From: Longitalea arenae
Lineage (GTDB): Bacteria; Bacteroidota; Bacteroidia; Chitinophagales; Chitinophagaceae
Length of the DNA: 64,000 nt
NCBI RefSeq assembly: GCF_016924755.1
Contig: NZ_JAFFJX010000016.1
Location: 62,001 to 126,000, forward strand
Reading direction: 5' to 3'
The translations under genes and the position numbers were made by a program. Positions 1 to 7,899 of this stretch are shown here, in pieces (positions within the stretch are counted from its first letter, which is position 1; the number at the start of each line of letters is the position of its first letter). Below the pieces are notes generated by a model. The model had not been told where the DNA came from and ran no database searches. It saw only the letters and a program-made list of their open reading frames with translations.

Positions 1-1
1 C

Positions 2-91
2 TTATTGGTGACCCCATTGATCTTTTTAATGGCTAAAGAATTTGAATTGCGTAAGCATGGAAAGATAGATGTATTGGAAGCAAAACATTAG
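2..91 (+). CDS. C-terminal end of a probable heavy-metal RND efflux permease (partial)
   Basis: Only the last 29 codons of a gene entering from the left edge are visible, ending in TAG at 89-91. They read as a hydrophobic segment (LLVTPLIFLMA) followed by a short charged tail, which fits the last membrane helix and cytosolic end of an RND pump. The identification rests mainly on context: the next three genes are an outer-membrane channel and two metal-binding adaptors, the usual partners of a CusA/CzcA-type permease. The fragment is too short to prove the family. Confidence 0.45.
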   Translation, partial: LLVTPLIFLMAKEFELRKHGKIDVLEAKH

Positions 92-131
92 TCAATTGAA
101 ATACGCAAAGCATTGCGATAAAAAAGACAGT

Positions 132-1391
132 ATGTTCAAAAGATGTATAATAACCGGTATTATGGCAGGCTGGGCGATGGCCTTATCCGCTCAATCACCA
201 ATGACCCTGCAGGAGATCTTAACAACGGTCGAGAGCAAAAACCCGGGTTTAAAAATGTATGAAGCCGAAGCCCGCGCTTTTAATGAAGCCGCCAAAGGCG
301 CCTACAGCTGGATGCCGCCGGAGGCGGGTGCAGGCTTGTTTATGACGCCTTATGATACGAAAGAGATCAAGGCCAATCCAATGATGCATAGTGAAGGAAT
401 GGGCTTTTTTATGGTGTCGGCGCAACAAATGTTTCCCAACCGTAAAAAGCAGAACGCCGAAGCCGCCTGGATGCGATCCATGTCAACCGTGGAAACAGAA
501 AGAAGAAAAGTGGCATTAAATGAGTTGTTGTACACCGCCAAAAAAAGTTATTATGAATGGGTGATCCTGCTTAAAAAGCAGGCGGTGCTTGATGAAGGCA
601 GTCATATACTTGACTTTATGATCAAAAGCGCTGAGATCCGGTATAAGAACGGTTTGGGCAGGATCAGTGCCTATTATAAAGCAAAAGCGGCGTTGGCCAA
701 TATCGACAATATGAAACTGATGGTGGAAAGCGAGCTGCGTCAAAAGCGCATTATGCTCAACAGCCTGATGTACCGCAAGGCCGATACAGAATTCAGTATT
801 GACACTGTCTATGATCTTAAAGAATTCTCCCCGGCCATAATGGATTCGGCCTACCTGGCCGCCAGGCGAAGCGATATCCAGGCTTTACAACGCAATATGG
901 AAGTGAACAACCTGCAGCGTACAGCCGAGCTGGCAAAACTAAAACCGGAATTCGGGATCAGGTATGATCACATGATCGGACTGGCGGCGCAACCGGCGCA
1001 ATTTACGGTCATGGGCATGGTGAAGTTTCCGCTCGCAAAATGGTCGTCAAAAATGAATAAGGCCAAGGCCGAAAGCCTGGTATGGCAAAATGAATCCCTG
1101 CGCAGCCAGCAGCAAATGATCCTGAATGAAGCTGCCGGCATGGCGGGCTCCGCCCGTGCAGAGCTCGAAACCAAAAGGAAACAAATGCGATTATACGAAA
1201 CGCAGATCGTGCCGGCTTTGCGAAAGAATTTTCAAACCATGCAATTGGGCTATGAGCAGAACACCGAAGAACTGTTCGAACTCTTCGATGCCTGGGAAGC
1301 TTTGAATATGACGCAGCTGGAATATTTGGATCAGTTAAAGGCTGCATTGTTGCTACAGGCTGAACTTGAAAAGATACTGGAGATCAAATAA
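132..1391 (+). CDS. TolC/CusC-like outer membrane efflux channel
   Basis: A 419-residue TolC-family protein that would form the outer-membrane exit duct of the metal efflux pump. The start at 132 is preferred because it begins with a clean signal peptide (MFKRCIITGIMAGWAMALSA); an in-frame ATG at 69 would overlap the permease gene by 23 nt and bury that signal. The mature part is mostly long amphipathic helices with family features, including MTLQEILTTVESKNPGL near the N-terminus and a late helix rich in Q, E and L. Length fits the usual 400-450 residues. It sits between the permease tail and two adaptors on the same strand, consistent with a single operon. The metal specificity (Cu, Ag, Co, Zn or Cd) cannot be read from this gene. 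Confidence 0.85.
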   Translation: MFKRCIITGIMAGWAMALSAQSPMTLQEILTTVESKNPGLKMYEAEARAFNEAAKGAYSWMPPEAGAGLFMTPYDTKEIKANPMMHSEGMGFFMVSAQQMFPNRKKQNAEAAWMRSMSTVETERRKVALNELLYTAKKSYYEWVILLKKQAVLDEGSHILDFMIKSAEIRYKNGLGRISAYYKAKAALANIDNMKLMVESELRQKRIMLNSLMYRKADTEFSIDTVYDLKEFSPAIMDSAYLAARRSDIQALQRNMEVNNLQRTAELAKLKPEFGIRYDHMIGLAAQPAQFTVMGMVKFPLAKWSSKMNKAKAESLVWQNESLRSQQQMILNEAAGMAGSARAELETKRKQMRLYETQIVPALRKNFQTMQLGYEQNTEELFELFDAWEALNMTQLEYLDQLKAALLLQAELEKILEIK

Positions 1392-1398
1392 TTTTAAA

Positions 1399-2700
1399 AT
1401 GAGTAGTCATCATCGTCTATGGTCAATGGTCAGTGGTAAATGGTCAATAAACAGAGCTTATATACTGCTTATTGCCTATTGCCTGTTGTCTATCGTATTT
1501 ACAGCGTGTCAGGAAGCAAAACAAAAACAGCCACAAACACAGGCAGCTGCAAAGGAAACCTACACCTGCCCCATGCACCCGCAGATCATTAATGACAAAG
1601 CAGGCAGCTGCCCGGTATGTGGTATGGACCTCGTGAAAAAATCAGCCAATGGCGAAAAGGTCACAGATATAACCTTAAACGATCTGTTACGGCCAAGCAA
1701 CCAGTATGTGCTTTCGTCGATCCCTACGGTACATATTCAGTTGCGTGACGAACCCATAGAGATACCTGCTTATGGTTTTATTACCTATGACACCCGGCAG
1801 GTAGGCACCCTGTCTTCCAATGTATCTGGCCGCATCGAAAAGTTGTATGTCAAATACAGGTATCAAAAGGTGAGCAAAGGGCAAAAGATCATGGATATAT
1901 ACAGTCCTGAACTGTTAACGGCCCAGCAGAACCTCTTGTTCCTGCAGCAGCACGATGCAGAAAATAAAACGCTTATTGGCGCGGCGCGTCAAAAGCTGCT
2001 ATTGCTGGGCATGAGTAATCAGCAGCTCGACCAGGTTATAAAAAGCGGCAAACCTGTTAATACGGTTTCCATCTATAGCGCATACAGCGGGCATATTCAC
2101 GAAAGCAGTTCGCCTGAATCCATGCAACAGCAGGCACAAAGCGGAATGAAAGATGTATCGCTGATCACTGAGGAGTTGCCCCTCAAAGAGGGCATGTATG
2201 TAACTAAGGGGCAGAATTTATTTGTGATCTACAATCCATCCAAAGCCTGGGCGGTATTGAATATTTTCTCCGGGCAGGCCAGCATGGTAAAAGTGGGCGA
2301 TAAAGTGCGCATAATCCCGGAAACAGTGCCTGACAAAGATTTCAGGGCGGCCATTAGTTTTATTGAGCCATTTTACCGGCCTGATAATAAAACGGCCACG
2401 GCCCGCGTGTACTTCAACAATGCCAATAATGCCATACCCATCGGCAGCCAGGTAAAAGCCGTCATATTTGCCGGCGCCCGTTCTGCACGCTGGTTACCCG
2501 AAGAAGCCGTACTTACCCTGGGGCTCGATAAGGTGGTTTTTGTAAAAAAGGATGATGCTTTTATTGCACATAAAATAGAGGCCGGCATTGTAAATGATCA
2601 TTTGATCCAGGTATTGAATGGCTTGACAGAAGAAGATGAAGTGGCTGCCAATGCCCAATACCTGGTAGATAGCGAAAGTTTTATTAAAGTGAAACAATAG
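1399..2700 (+). CDS. RND efflux periplasmic adaptor lipoprotein with heavy-metal-binding domain (CusB-like)
   Basis: Membrane-fusion adaptor of the metal efflux system, 433 residues from the ATG at 1399, 7 nt after the channel gene stops. An in-frame ATG at 1366 would lie inside that gene. The N-terminus is a lipoprotein signal ending in FTAC (Cys37). A heavy-metal-binding domain follows, with CPMHP and CPVCGMDL around residues 55-80, the module found on CusB-like adaptors and copper ATPases. The rest is the barrel-sandwich/beta-barrel adaptor fold (VSGRIEKLYV, EGMYVTKGQNLF). The codons for the signal peptide are built from two tracts of imperfect heptanucleotide repeats. It may act together with the second adaptor downstream or be an alternative to it. 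Confidence 0.87.
   Translation: MSSHHRLWSMVSGKWSINRAYILLIAYCLLSIVFTACQEAKQKQPQTQAAAKETYTCPMHPQIINDKAGSCPVCGMDLVKKSANGEKVTDITLNDLLRPSNQYVLSSIPTVHIQLRDEPIEIPAYGFITYDTRQVGTLSSNVSGRIEKLYVKYRYQKVSKGQKIMDIYSPELLTAQQNLLFLQQHDAENKTLIGAARQKLLLLGMSNQQLDQVIKSGKPVNTVSIYSAYSGHIHESSSPESMQQQAQSGMKDVSLITEELPLKEGMYVTKGQNLFVIYNPSKAWAVLNIFSGQASMVKVGDKVRIIPETVPDKDFRAAISFIEPFYRPDNKTATARVYFNNANNAIPIGSQVKAVIFAGARSARWLPEEAVLTLGLDKVVFVKKDDAFIAHKIEAGIVNDHLIQVLNGLTEEDEVAANAQYLVDSESFIKVKQ
1420..1492 (+). repeat. Two heptanucleotide repeat tracts inside the signal-peptide codons of the first adaptor
   Basis: Positions 1420-1447 are four tandem heptamers TGGTCAA, TGGTCAG, TGGTAAA, TGGTCAA. Positions 1465-1492 are four further imperfect heptamers of the type YTGCYTA (CTGCTTA, TTGCCTA, TTGCCTG, TTGTCTA). 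Both lie in the 5' coding part of the adaptor gene. Seven is not a multiple of three, so gain or loss of one unit would shift the reading frame before the lipobox. Confidence 0.8.
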
Positions 2701-2707
2701 CAACAAT

Positions 2708-3976
2708 ATGCTTCAAAATATTTTCTCTTATGGTTCGGGCGGCAGGAATGCTGATCGGCTTTACTTGCGACGCTCCTTTCTACGCTTTGTTCTCTATGCA
2801 GCATTGGCGGCGGTCTTTTTACTGAGCGCCTGCAAAAACAAAAGAACGCCTGCAACAGCAAAAAGCGACAGTTATTATACCTGCTCCATGCATCCGCAGA
2901 TCATGCAGGACAAACCGGGTACCTGCCCTATTTGTCACATGGACCTGATACCGGTTAACAGATCAAAGGAAGCCCGGGATGAAATTATGCTTAGCGACGA
3001 GCAGATCCAGCTGGGCAACATTCAAACCGATACGCTTGGCAACGCTCTCATGGGCGATAAAGTAGTGTTGACCGCTACCCTGAACTTCGACGAAATGAAA
3101 GTAAATACGGTAAGCGCCCGGATCACCGGCCGCATAGACAGATTGTATTTTAAAAATACCGGTGACTATATAAAAAAAGGCGATCGCCTCTTCGATCTGT
3201 ACAGCGAGGAATTGAATACCGCCAAACAGGAATACCTGGCGGCCATGGAAAGACAGCAGACTTTGGGCAATTCCATCATCGATTTTAAACAATTGCTGCA
3301 AAGCGCCAAAAACAAACTGATGTTATGGGGTATGAGCGAATCCCAGATCGATGCGTTGGGAAAAACAAAACAATTCTCGCCGCTGACCGCATTCTATAGT
3401 ACTGCTTCGGGATATGTAACAGAATTACCGGTAAAAGAAGGGCAGTATGTAATGGAAGGAGGCGTAGTAGTAAAACTGGCCGACCTGTCGACCCTGTGGG
3501 CGGAAGCGCAGGTATACGCCTCACAACTGGCCTCTATTGATTATAAAGGCGTGGCAACGGTGCAGTTGCCCGATATGCCCGGAAAGGAAATAAAAGGCAA
3601 GGTGACCTTTGCAAATCCGGAAATAAGCGCAGATACCCGCATTAATTTATTACGGGTATCGATCGCCAATACCAACAATCAATTAAAACCTGGCATGCCG
3701 GCATACGTGATCTTAAAAAGCAGTGCCGGTAATGCGATGACGCTGCCCATCGATGCAGTATTGCGCGATGGAAAAATGGCGATGGTATGGGTGCAAACCG
3801 ATCAAAATACCTACAAGCGAAAAATGATCGAGACCGGCCTGGAAAGCGGCGACCGTATAGAAGTTAAATCAGGGCTGCAGCAGGGCGAAGTGGTAGTGAT
3901 CAGTGGCGCTTATCTGCTAAACAGCGAATACATTTTTAAAAAGGGTGCCGATGCTGCCAGCGGCCACCATCACTAA
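2708..3976 (+). CDS. Second RND efflux adaptor lipoprotein with heavy-metal-binding domain and His tail
   Basis: A 422-residue membrane-fusion protein starting 7 nt after the first adaptor, so translated from the same message. It has a lipoprotein signal (VFLLSAC, Cys at about 42), a metal-binding domain with CSMHP and CPICHMDL, then the adaptor core (ARITGRIDRLYF, VTELPVKEGQYVMEGG) and the C-terminal membrane-proximal domain (ALRDG...ETGLESGDRIEV-type). The last residues are GHHH, an extra possible metal ligand. Two consecutive metal-binding adaptors with one channel is less common than a single CusB. The pair may form a mixed hexamer or serve different metals; the sequence does not decide this. 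Confidence 0.87.
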   Translation: MLQNIFSYGSGGRNADRLYLRRSFLRFVLYAALAAVFLLSACKNKRTPATAKSDSYYTCSMHPQIMQDKPGTCPICHMDLIPVNRSKEARDEIMLSDEQIQLGNIQTDTLGNALMGDKVVLTATLNFDEMKVNTVSARITGRIDRLYFKNTGDYIKKGDRLFDLYSEELNTAKQEYLAAMERQQTLGNSIIDFKQLLQSAKNKLMLWGMSESQIDALGKTKQFSPLTAFYSTASGYVTELPVKEGQYVMEGGVVVKLADLSTLWAEAQVYASQLASIDYKGVATVQLPDMPGKEIKGKVTFANPEISADTRINLLRVSIANTNNQLKPGMPAYVILKSSAGNAMTLPIDAVLRDGKMAMVWVQTDQNTYKRKMIETGLESGDRIEVKSGLQQGEVVVISGAYLLNSEYIFKKGADAASGHHH

Positions 3977-4018
3977 TGGCTGTTTCCTGGAAGCTTCACA
4001 CCGTTCAGCCCTGGCGAT

Positions 4019-5410
4019 TTAATTGCCAGCCTTCTTTTTGGCTGCTTCCAGCATATTGTTGAGCCTTGCCCTGTCATATACTTTTCCATGCACAAACACT
4101 GCCCGGATCTTTTTGGTGTTACTGATATTGACTAAGGGGTTCTCATCCAGTAATACCAGGTCGGCGATTTTTCCAGCGCTAACGGTTCCGTAGCTGTTTT
4201 GCAGTTCCAGGTAACGGGCCGGATTAATAGTAGCTGTCTGCAAAGCCTGTGCGGGCGTGAGGCCAGCCTTTACCAGCCATTCCAGTTCATCGTGCAAACC
4301 AAAACCCGGGAAACAATAAGGATTCGGGAAATCGGTTCCTGCGAGGATGGGAATGCCGGCATCAAAAATTGGCTTGATCAATTGAAGCTGCATCTGAAAA
4401 TTGCGTTCATAAACAGCAGCTGATTCCGGCGTTCGCGATTTTGAGCGAAAATCCTTGCTTGGGTCCCAGCCCTGCGCAATGCTTTTGGACAGGTATTGTA
4501 ACCGGGGGTCTCTTAACCTGGACGTATCATGTATAAACGCCATATTATAGTTAACGATCAGGGTGGGACAGATCCAGCTATTGTATTTTTTTATTTCCTG
4601 CAATATGCTTTTGAGTTTGCGGGCATTATATGTCCGTTGCAGAAATTGTTTGGCATTGTCCGGTTTCCTTAGATTGGTATCAATTATCTTTCCCTGTAAT
4701 ACCTGCATATAGTAATCAGCGCTGTCAGACGCTGCCTCCAGGAATCCATTCAGATGCTCCTGGCTTTTTTGACCGGCACATGCTGCTTCTACAACGGTGA
4801 CCTGTGTGGGCACATGTCCGGCAAAAGGAATATGCTGTTTGGCAGCCTCTTCAGCAATGGCGAAATAAGCATCCCTGGGCAGCAGGGAATACACTTTTAC
4901 GAAATCAGTGTGTAAGATATTTTTCAATGAGTCTACTGCCTGTTTGGCCTGTGCTGCATCCTTCACGGCAACCGATCCCGGCCAAATTGGTTTGGGGCCG
5001 TCAACAATGGGACCGGCGGCAACAATTTGCGGACCGGCAATTTCATTACTGGCGATCTTTTTCTTCCATCCCTGGATCAGTTGAATGAAAAAGAACATAT
5101 CACGAACGCCTGTTACACCATTGGCGAGCAGGAGCGGGAACCATGCATCCGTCCACATATGCACATGCATATCCCATAAACCCGGTATGAGGTACCGGTT
5201 ACTGCCATCGATAACAGTATCTGCCTTAAGATCGGATTGCCTGGTAGCAATAGTGAGAATAGCAGTATCCCTGATCAGTACATCGGCATTTTTGATAATG
5301 GTGCCTTTTTCTACATCCACAATATTTACCTGCCTGATCAGGATAGTGTGTTGCGCACGGATAGCCTGTAGTAACAATATGCTCACGGCGAGCAAGAGTA
5401 ATTTTCTCAT
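4019..5410 (-). CDS. Exported amidohydrolase-family metal hydrolase (imidazolonepropionase/prolidase-like)
   Basis: A 463-residue amidohydrolase with a Sec signal peptide (MRKLLLLAVSILLLQAIRAQ), so probably periplasmic. Visible metal and active-site positions are the HxH motif in GLWDMHVHMW (His82, His84), Lys172 in DFVKVYS, His199 in AGHVPTQ, His219, and Asp360 in AGTDFPNP. This set matches binuclear or mononuclear TIM-barrel amidohydrolases of the imidazolonepropionase-like group, which in Bacteroidota often act on dipeptides or cyclic amides. The substrate cannot be assigned. It is convergent with the metal efflux operon and 42 bp from it. The short upstream gap contains no clear promoter match. 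Confidence 0.85.
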   Translation of the reverse strand: MRKLLLLAVSILLLQAIRAQHTILIRQVNIVDVEKGTIIKNADVLIRDTAILTIATRQSDLKADTVIDGSNRYLIPGLWDMHVHMWTDAWFPLLLANGVTGVRDMFFFIQLIQGWKKKIASNEIAGPQIVAAGPIVDGPKPIWPGSVAVKDAAQAKQAVDSLKNILHTDFVKVYSLLPRDAYFAIAEEAAKQHIPFAGHVPTQVTVVEAACAGQKSQEHLNGFLEAASDSADYYMQVLQGKIIDTNLRKPDNAKQFLQRTYNARKLKSILQEIKKYNSWICPTLIVNYNMAFIHDTSRLRDPRLQYLSKSIAQGWDPSKDFRSKSRTPESAAVYERNFQMQLQLIKPIFDAGIPILAGTDFPNPYCFPGFGLHDELEWLVKAGLTPAQALQTATINPARYLELQNSYGTVSAGKIADLVLLDENPLVNISNTKKIRAVFVHGKVYDRARLNNMLEAAKKKAGN

Positions 5411-5516
5411 GCGGTAAGGTTTGCAATGGAAGTTAGCAAAATTTAATGGATTTCGCCATCTAGTGTGAAATTCACCGTTATATTAGAATTATTTAAGGCA
5501 TAAGCACTGCCTGGTT

Positions 5517-5547
5517 AAAAAAGAAAACGCCCCGATCGATCGGGGCG
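5517..5547 (-). terminator. Rho-independent terminator of the small exported protein gene
   Basis: A perfect 20-bp palindrome CGCCCCGATCGATCGGGGCG (5528-5547). On the minus strand it is followed by a T-rich tract (the A-run at 5517-5527 on the plus strand). It lies 46 bp beyond the stop codon of the minus-strand gene at 5593-6000. Confidence 0.85.
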
Positions 5548-5592
5548 CCCTCGTGCAAACTTTATGTAATGTTGATGACTGGTAGTCGTCGC

Positions 5593-6000
5593 TTATTTTA
5601 CTTTGTTTACTACAGTTTCTTCAACATAGCTGTGGCTTCTGTTGATCGAGTAAACCTCAGTGGTATTGTTCTTTTTAGATTTTACCACCACATTCAAAGC
5701 TGCATCTCCAAGATCATCTGCTTTTAACAGGAATCTTTTGTTGAGGTTAGCGCCTTTGAATTTCTCAGTGTACAGCAGGTTACCATACTCATCGCGGAAA
5801 GTAACGGTGTACTCGTCCTCCACTGTAGAGCTCAGGTTCAGTTCAAATACAGGTTGATTTTCTTTATTGCCGATGAACTTTAATTCAGTAACATGTTTTT
5901 TGGGGCCTTCTTCATTTGCCATTACAGTGTTAGAGAAAGCGAAAGTAAAAGCTACTAAAACGATGGCGATAATTCCGTAATTCCTCATTGCCTTTTTCAT
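5593..6000 (-). CDS. Small exported protein of unknown function
   Basis: A 135-residue protein with a signal peptide (IIAIVLVAFTFAFSNTVMA) and a mature part of about 105 residues. The middle (QPVFELNLSSTVEDEYTVTFRDEYGNLLYTEK) alternates hydrophobic and polar residues and looks like a small beta-sandwich. I do not recognise a named family; similar short secreted proteins are common in Chitinophagaceae. The gene stands alone with its own terminator and is divergent from the paa operon across 437 bp. No function is proposed. Confidence 0.75.
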   Translation of the reverse strand: MKKAMRNYGIIAIVLVAFTFAFSNTVMANEEGPKKHVTELKFIGNKENQPVFELNLSSTVEDEYTVTFRDEYGNLLYTEKFKGANLNKRFLLKADDLGDAALNVVVKSKKNNTTEVYSINRSHSYVEETVVNKVK

Positions 6001-6375
6001 GATGTGTAATTTATAATTTTTTTAATGCTGTTAATTCTTATCCCATTTGGACAATCGGCGGCAGGCAATTCGTACGTCTTTTCGAAAGAGAGGGCAACAT
6101 CTTGTTTCAGCTTTACACCAGGTGGTGTTCTTTGTTGCGTTTCGTATTGCAAACTTATGGAGTGCCAGGGCCCTGCAAAAATCAACTCTACTGCATTTAT
6201 AGGATGTTTAAACCCTGTATAAAATGTTAAAACCCGCTGCCAGCCTGCATTTCATGCGAAACGCCACATGATGCCCAACCCGTTTTCAAGTCCGTAAAAG
6301 GGCTTTCAGTTAATGATTTATTAACCTGGTTATGCCTGCTTTGCGAAAAAACAAGGCAAATACAGGCAATAAACC
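6001..6375. other. Intergenic region between divergent genes, no gene seen
   Basis: AT-rich sequence between the small exported protein gene and the paa control region. A 65-codon open frame at 6025-6222 has no recognisable motif and starts inside the likely leader of the minus-strand gene; I do not call it. No strong hairpin or repeat was seen here. The paa promoter and operator lie immediately to the right. Confidence 0.5.
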
Positions 6376-6391
6376 ACTAACGATTGTTAGT
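6376..6391. promoter_or_regulatory. Candidate operator of the paa operon (perfect inverted repeat)
   Basis: ACTAAC-GATT-GTTAGT is a perfect 6+6 bp inverted repeat with a 4-bp spacer. It covers the TTG (6384-6386) that would serve as the -33 element of the paaA promoter, so a bound protein would block transcription. Symmetry and size fit a TetR-family dimer such as a PaaR-type regulator. No regulator gene is adjacent, so the binding protein is unknown. Confidence 0.6.
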
Positions 6392-6415
6392 ATTAATGAC
6401 AAATGATTATCTTTG
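6384..6415 (+). promoter_or_regulatory. Promoter of paaABCD (Bacteroidota consensus)
   Basis: TTG at 6384-6386, a 21-bp spacer and TATCTTTG at 6408-6415 match the Bacteroidota sigma-ABfr pattern TTTG/TAnnTTTG. The paaA ATG lies 22 bp downstream of the -7 element. Confidence 0.75.
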
Positions 6416-6437
6416 GAACTACTAAAAACGAATTGCC

Positions 6438-7385
6438 ATGTCGGTGCAGGAATTAGAAAAAATCTTTCTGTCAAAAATTGACCAAGAGATCAAGATAGAA
6501 CCAAAAGACTGGATGCCGGATGCCTATAGAAAAACGTTGATCAGGCAGATCTCGCAGCACGCACATAGTGAAATAGTGGGTATGCTGCCCGAAGGGAACT
6601 GGATCAGCCGGGCGCCCAGTCTGAAAAGAAAAGCCATTCTGCTTGCCAAAGTGCAGGATGAAGCGGGGCATGGCCTGTACCTGTATTCTGCTGCCGAGAC
6701 CTTAGGCACTACCCGCGAACAAACCATCCTTGACCTGCATAGCGGCAAAGCCAAATATTCTTCCATTTTTAATTATCCTACGCTTACCTGGGGCGACATT
6801 GGCGCCATTGGCTGGCTGGTTGATGGAGCTGCGATCCTGAACCAGGTAATGTTATGCCGCACTTCTTATGGGCCCTATGCCCGGGCGATGGTGCGCATTT
6901 GCAAGGAAGAAAGTTTTCACCAGCGGCAGGGCTTCGATATACTCATGGCGCTTTCAAAAGGTACAGCCGAACAACGTACCATGTGCCAGGATGCGATCAA
7001 TCGCTGGTGGTGGCCTTCCCTGATGATGTTTGGTCCGCACGACAGCGAATCAACCCACAGTGAGCAAAGCACCCAATGGAAAATAAAACGCATGAGTAAT
7101 GATGTGCTTCGGCAAAAGTTTGTTGACATGATCGCTGAACAGGTAAAAGTATTGAACATGAGTTTACCCGATCCGCAGCTGAAATGGAATGAACAAACCA
7201 ATCATTATGATTTTGGTGAAATTGACTGGACAGAGTTCTGGAATGTAGTAAAAGGCAATGGACCCTGTAATAAGCAACGCCTCGATGCCCGGCGCAAAGC
7301 CTGGGACGAAGGGGCCTGGGTGAGAGATGCAGCGAGGGCGCATGCCGCTAAAAGAAAACAGCGCCAGGAAAAACAAATTGCCTAA
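6438..7385 (+). CDS. paaA: 1,2-phenylacetyl-CoA epoxidase, catalytic subunit PaaA
   Basis: Catalytic subunit of the multicomponent di-iron monooxygenase that epoxidises phenylacetyl-CoA, the committed step of aerobic phenylacetate breakdown. It is 315 residues, the usual PaaA length. Carboxylate and His ligand motifs typical of the ferritin-like fold are visible: [11 protein letters not shown] (ExxH) and [12 protein letters not shown] (second ExxH-type helix). Substrate-loop residues such as [16 protein letters not shown] are also characteristic. It is the first gene of paaABCD-G-I and follows a clear promoter with an overlapping inverted repeat. The epoxidase also needs PaaC for structure and the reductase PaaE for electrons; no paaE is present in this window. 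Confidence 0.96.
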   Translation: MSVQELEKIFLSKIDQEIKIEPKDWMPDAYRKTLIRQISQHAHSEIVGMLPEGNWISRAPSLKRKAILLAKVQDEAGHGLYLYSAAETLGTTREQTILDLHSGKAKYSSIFNYPTLTWGDIGAIGWLVDGAAILNQVMLCRTSYGPYARAMVRICKEESFHQRQGFDILMALSKGTAEQRTMCQDAINRWWWPSLMMFGPHDSESTHSEQSTQWKIKRMSNDVLRQKFVDMIAEQVKVLNMSLPDPQLKWNEQTNHYDFGEIDWTEFWNVVKGNGPCNKQRLDARRKAWDEGAWVRDAARAHAAKRKQRQEKQIA

Positions 7386-7479
7386 TTGAAGGATGGCAGT
7401 GGAGAATAGAAATAGCTGAAGAAATAAAAACAAGTACCTGATCGCAATGAGCGCCAGGTAAGAAAATAAAACGATTGTA

Positions 7480-7893
7480 ATGGCTATACGACTGACAAAA
7501 TATTATTACGGTGATATCCCGGAAGATAAAGGTGGCGGTCAGGTAAATGACCGGGTAATGAAAAGCTCCTCAAAAGAGGCTGGTTCCCCAGCTACCGGAG
7601 GGAGCGGGGATGGCGCCGACTGGCCTTTATGGGAAGTATTCATCCGCAGCAAGCAGGGCATCGATCACAAACATGTAGGCAGTTTGCATGCGGCCGATGC
7701 ACAAATGGCTATCGAAAATGCCCGCGATGTGTATACACGCCGCATGGAAGGTGTAAGCATTTGGGTAGTGGAAAGCAAATACGTCCATGCGTCGAATCCC
7801 GATGAAGCCGCTTCGTTCTATGAACCGGCGAATGACAAGGTATACCGGCATCCTACCTTTTATGATCTGCCCGATGAATTAACGCATATGTAA
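7480..7893 (+). CDS. paaB: 1,2-phenylacetyl-CoA epoxidase subunit PaaB, N-terminally extended
   Basis: Small accessory subunit of the phenylacetyl-CoA epoxidase. The conserved core begins at WPLWEVFIRSKQGIDHKHVGS and runs through SLHAADAQMAIENARDVYTRR and IWVVESKYV to the C-terminal DPYH-like region (PTFYDLPDELTHM). At 137 residues it exceeds the roughly 95 of E. coli PaaB. The extra 40 or so N-terminal residues include a Ser/Gly-rich low-complexity stretch (KSSSKEAGSPATGGSGDGAD). A start at the internal ATG 7558 would shorten but not remove this. It lies 94 bp after paaA and 6 bp before paaC. Confidence 0.93.
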   Translation: MAIRLTKYYYGDIPEDKGGGQVNDRVMKSSSKEAGSPATGGSGDGADWPLWEVFIRSKQGIDHKHVGSLHAADAQMAIENARDVYTRRMEGVSIWVVESKYVHASNPDEAASFYEPANDKVYRHPTFYDLPDELTHM

Positions 7894-7899
7894 TCAGCC

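Noticed and set aside
1366-1398. Start of the first adaptor at ATG 1366
   Set aside because: It would overlap the channel gene by 26 nt and give a poor signal peptide; ATG 1399 fits better.
6025-6222. A 65-codon frame upstream of paaA
   Set aside because: No motif, Cys-rich without pattern, and it lies in the divergent leader region.
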